A stretch of 64,000 bases of DNA from Pseudomonas kuykendallii (GTDB lineage Bacteria; Pseudomonadota; Gammaproteobacteria; Pseudomonadales; Pseudomonadaceae). This document shows, piece by piece, positions 61,530 to 64,000 of the stretch (position 1 is its first letter; every line of letters starts with the position of its first letter). Below the pieces are notes generated by a model. It did no database searches and was not told the DNA's origin. It saw nothing but the letters and a program-made list of their open reading frames with translations. The position numbers and the translations under genes were made by a program. The stretch is from contig NZ_FNNU01000007.1 of assembly GCF_900106975.1 (NCBI RefSeq), positions 1 through 64,000 of the forward strand, read 5' to 3'.

Positions 61530-61988
61530 ATGCAACCCTCTTACGAATACGGCGACCGCGTGCGGCTGATCCGCAACGTGCGCAACGACGGCACCTATCC
61601 GGGCATTCCTACCGGTACGCTGCTGATGCGTCGCGGCGAAGTCGGCCACGTGCTCAATGTTGGCACCTTCCTCCAGGACCAGTTGATCTACACCGTGCAT
61701 TTCCTCGGCACGGACAGGCGGATCGGCTGCCGCGAGGAAGAACTGGTCGACGCCGATCTGCCGTGGATGCCGAGCCGCTACGAGACCCGCGAGAAGGTCA
61801 GCGCGGCGATCCCGCTTTCGGTGAATGGCGAGGTCCTGGTGCCGCAGGGCAGCGTGGGTGAAGTGTTCAAGGTTGTCCGCGAGTTCGAGCGCGGCCAGCC
61901 GTTCTATCACGTGCAGTTCCCCGGACGCCTGTTGATGGTGCCGGAGTCGGCACTGAATGACGCAAGCGGGGAGGAGGCTGGCCGATGA
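61530..61988 (+). CDS. nifZ: NifZ, P-cluster maturation protein
   Basis: The 152-residue protein has the NifZ SH3-like repeat (YEYGDRVRLIRNVRNDGTYP, VLVPQGSVGEVFKVVREFER). It assists formation of the second P-cluster on NifDK. It overlaps nifM by 4 bases. Confidence 0.94.
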   Translation: MQPSYEYGDRVRLIRNVRNDGTYPGIPTGTLLMRRGEVGHVLNVGTFLQDQLIYTVHFLGTDRRIGCREEELVDADLPWMPSRYETREKVSAAIPLSVNGEVLVPQGSVGEVFKVVREFERGQPFYHVQFPGRLLMVPESALNDASGEEAGR

Positions 61989-62827
61989 CCGCGATCGATC
62001 AGGAAAACCTGGCGTACATGACTCTCAAGAGCGTACAGGCGCGCTTCGATTGCGAGCCGGCGCAGCTCACTGAGAGCCAGAAACACGAGGCGCAGCAGCA
62101 TGCGCAGCGCCAGTACCGGATAGAAACGGCCGTACTCGCCTCGCCCATGGCGCAGGACGTCCACGTGCCCGCCTCGACGGTGGAGGATGCCTTCGCGCGG
62201 ATTCGCCAGCGCTATGAGGCGGAGGCCGACTTCCTCGAGGGGCTGGAGCGCGCCGGGCTCGGCGAGGCGGGGCTGCGCCGCGCACTGCTCTGGGAGTTGC
62301 GGGTGGAAGCGGTGATGGATCGCGTGGCACAGAACGCCAAGCAGATCGATCCGGTGGACGAGGAACTGTTCTACCTCAATCACCTCGATCGCTTCCATCT
62401 GCCGGAGCGACGCAAGGTGCGGCACATCCTCATCACCATCAATGACCAGTTCGCCGACAACCACCACGATGCCGCGCTGAAGCGCATCCGCCAGATCGCC
62501 GAGCAATTGAAGCGCCACCCGCGGCGTTTCTCCCAGCTCGCCCAACGCTATTCGGAATGCCCAACGGCAATGAACGGCGGGCTGCTCGGGGAGATGCCCC
62601 GGGGCAAGCTCTACCCGGAACTCGACCAGGTGCTCTTCAACCTCGCCAGAGGCCAGATCAGCGGACCGCTGCGATCTCCGATAGGCTTTCATCTGCTGTC
62701 GTGCGACTCGATCAGCCAGGCCAAGAGAATGCGCTTCGCCGAGGCTCGCCCGAGCATCCACGAGCTCCTCGATACGCGGGTGCGGCGCGCCACCCAACGC
62801 GACTGGATCAGGTCGCTGTTCGCCTAG
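61985..62827 (+). CDS. nifM: NifM, peptidyl-prolyl isomerase for NifH maturation
   Basis: The 280-residue protein has a helical N-terminal region and a parvulin-type PpiC domain (about 130-245: RKVRHILITINDQFADN, FSQLAQRYSECPTAMNGGLL, LFNLARGQISGPL). It folds NifH. No signal peptide, so it acts in the cytoplasm. It is the last nif gene; the next gene is gmhB. Confidence 0.95.
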   Translation: MTAIDQENLAYMTLKSVQARFDCEPAQLTESQKHEAQQHAQRQYRIETAVLASPMAQDVHVPASTVEDAFARIRQRYEAEADFLEGLERAGLGEAGLRRALLWELRVEAVMDRVAQNAKQIDPVDEELFYLNHLDRFHLPERRKVRHILITINDQFADNHHDAALKRIRQIAEQLKRHPRRFSQLAQRYSECPTAMNGGLLGEMPRGKLYPELDQVLFNLARGQISGPLRSPIGFHLLSCDSISQAKRMRFAEARPSIHELLDTRVRRATQRDWIRSLFA

Positions 62828-62907
62828 TCACACGGGGAATTGCCAGAGTGGGCGCCGCGCGTTGATGTAGAATCGCCACCCCTCTGGCTTTTCCGGACAG
62901 TACCGAC

Positions 62908-63453
62908 GTGGCCACCCGCAAACTCATCGTTCTCGACCGCGACGGCGTCATCAACGAAGACTCCGATGCCTTCATCAAGACCCTGGATGAATGGATTCCA
63001 CTGCCGGGTTCCATCGAGGCGATCGCGCGCCTTTCCCGCACTGGCTGGCAGGTCTGCATAGCCACCAATCAGTCCGGCCTGGCCCGGGGCCTGTTCGACG
63101 CCGCCACCCTGGACTCGATGCACGCTCGTCTACGCGAGTTGGTGGCCGGGCAGGGCGGGCGGATCGAACTCATCCTTTACTGCCCGCATGGGCCGAACGA
63201 CGGTTGCGAGTGCCGCAAGCCGAAGCCCGGCATGTTCCGGCAGATCGCCGATCACTACGGCTATTCCGACCTCGCCGGTGTGCCTGCCGTGGGTGATTCG
63301 CTGCGCGATCTGCAGGCGGGCGCGGCGCTCGGCGCGACGCCCTATCTGGTTCGCACCGGCAAGGGCACGGTTACCTTGGAAAGGCCGCTGCCGCCCGGCA
63401 CACTGGTCTTCGCCGATCTTTCATCCGTCGCCAGACACCTGCTCAACGAGTGA
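62908..63453 (+). CDS. gmhB: D-glycero-beta-D-manno-heptose 1,7-bisphosphate 7-phosphatase
   Basis: The 181-residue HAD enzyme of LPS heptose synthesis starts at a GTG (VATRKLIVLDRDGVINEDSD). Seen: the DxD motif in LDRDGVIN, TNQSGLARG, the zinc-binding loop CPHGPNDGCECRKPKPGM and GDSLRDLQAG. In other Pseudomonas it lies near glyS; here the nif island separates them. A TAGAAT sequence near 62865 may be part of its promoter. Confidence 0.95.
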   Translation: MATRKLIVLDRDGVINEDSDAFIKTLDEWIPLPGSIEAIARLSRTGWQVCIATNQSGLARGLFDAATLDSMHARLRELVAGQGGRIELILYCPHGPNDGCECRKPKPGMFRQIADHYGYSDLAGVPAVGDSLRDLQAGAALGATPYLVRTGKGTVTLERPLPPGTLVFADLSSVARHLLNE

Positions 63454-63457
63454 TTCG

Positions 63458-64000
63458 ATGTCGCCATTGCAAACCCTCAGAACCCTTCTGTTCTACGTTC
63501 TCCTCGCCAGCAGCGCCTGTATCTGGTGCACCGTCAGCTTCTTCGTAGCGCCCTTCCTGCCGTTTCGCGCGCGTTACCGTTTCGTAGTGCGCAACTGGTG
63601 CCGCAGCGCCGTCTGGCTGACCAAGACCATCGTCGGCATCCGCTATGAAATCAAAGGGTTGGAAAATATCCCGGAGCGCCCTTGCGTGATCCTGGCCAAG
63701 CACCAGAGCACCTGGGAAACCTTCTTCCTTTCCGGTTTCTTCGAGCCGCTGTCGCAGGTACTCAAGCGCGAACTGCTGTATGTGCCGTTCTTCGGCTGGG
63801 CGATGGCCATGCTCAAACCCATCGCAATCGACCGCAGCAATCCGAAGGCCGCCCTCAAGCAGATGGCCAGCGTCGGCGCCGAACGTATCAAGCAGGGTGC
63901 CTGGATTCTGGTGTTTCCCGAGGGCACGCGCGTGCCGTTCGGCCAGATCGGCAAGTTCTCCCGTGGCGGCACTGCGCTGGCGGTGAACGCCAACCTGCCG
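63458..64000 (+). CDS. plsC: 1-acyl-sn-glycerol-3-phosphate acyltransferase (N-terminal part)
   Basis: 181 codons are seen before the window ends. After an N-terminal membrane segment (LLFYVLLASSACIWCTVSFF) come the acyltransferase motifs AKHQSTWET (HX4D-like with E), the IAIDRSN block and FPEGTRVPFGQ. It makes phosphatidic acid from lysophosphatidic acid. It follows gmhB after 4 bases, the normal order in Pseudomonas. Confidence 0.93.
   Translation, partial: MSPLQTLRTLLFYVLLASSACIWCTVSFFVAPFLPFRARYRFVVRNWCRSAVWLTKTIVGIRYEIKGLENIPERPCVILAKHQSTWETFFLSGFFEPLSQVLKRELLYVPFFGWAMAMLKPIAIDRSNPKAALKQMASVGAERIKQGAWILVFPEGTRVPFGQIGKFSRGGTALAVNANLP

Overview
The window is a GC-rich gammaproteobacterial chromosome segment, best read as a nitrogen-fixing member of the Pseudomonadaceae (Pseudomonas or close to Azotobacter). 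Two things support this. The housekeeping order aroE-hemF-qor-tsaC-dprA-LysM-def-fmt-rsmB-trkA-TPR-yhhQ-PilZ-lpxL-tag-glyQS and then gmhB-plsC is the near-origin block known from Pseudomonas. The nif genes follow the Azotobacter vinelandii / Pseudomonas stutzeri plan (rnf1, nifL-nifA, nifO, nifQ, LRV, fdxB, iscAnif, nifUSV-cysE-nifWZM). Species-level statements are inference.

Layout. 1-4.9 kb: the end of a type VI secretion VgrG spike gene, a 913-residue multidomain cargo effector (M23-like, SH3-like, EF-hand, GH19 lysozyme/chitinase-like) and three small exported proteins that look like immunity factors. The toxin end and everything behind it are clearly AT-rich. 5-9.9 kb: pncB, a fatty-acid desaturase, an AraC-type regulator, an auxin-efflux-type carrier and a GFA-type zinc protein. 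9.9-26.2 kb: housekeeping genes. 26.2-62.8 kb: a nitrogen-fixation island inserted between glyS and gmhB, which normally lie close together. 62.9-64 kb: gmhB and the start of a plsC-type acyltransferase, resuming the housekeeping order.

Inside the island, rnfABCDGE-rnfH (minus strand) encodes a membrane electron pump for making low-potential reductant. It is divergent from nifL-nifA, the sensor/activator pair. Next come a Crp-family regulator with a small cysteine protein, nifB-fdxN-nifO, and a minus-strand operon SIR2-like / hemerythrin / nifQ. Upstream of that is a second minus-strand pair (NifX-domain protein, ModD) divergent from nifHDKTY. The nifHDKTY unit continues into a ModE-like di-Mop protein, the LRV Fe-S protein and an unrecognised 317-residue protein. 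Then follow nifENX with an RseC-like protein, a DUF269 protein, a CCE_0567-type protein, ferredoxin FdxB and an orphan, and finally iscAnif-nifUSV-cysE-nifWZM.

Regulation is unusually legible. Sigma-54 -24/-12 sites precede rnfA, nifL, nifB, the SIR2/hemerythrin/nifQ operon, nifH, nifE and iscAnif. Exact NifA upstream activator sequences (TGT-N10-ACA) precede all of them, with one site shared by the divergent rnfA and nifL promoters. Hairpins sit at every junction from nifH to nifY, including a strong intrinsic terminator after nifK. The best candidates for something not well described are the NifA-controlled SIR2-like/hemerythrin/NifQ operon, the serine acetyltransferase-TPR fusion, the RseC-like gene in the nifENX operon, the cysteine-rich small protein next to the Crp-type regulator, and the chimeric GH19 effector with its immunity cluster.
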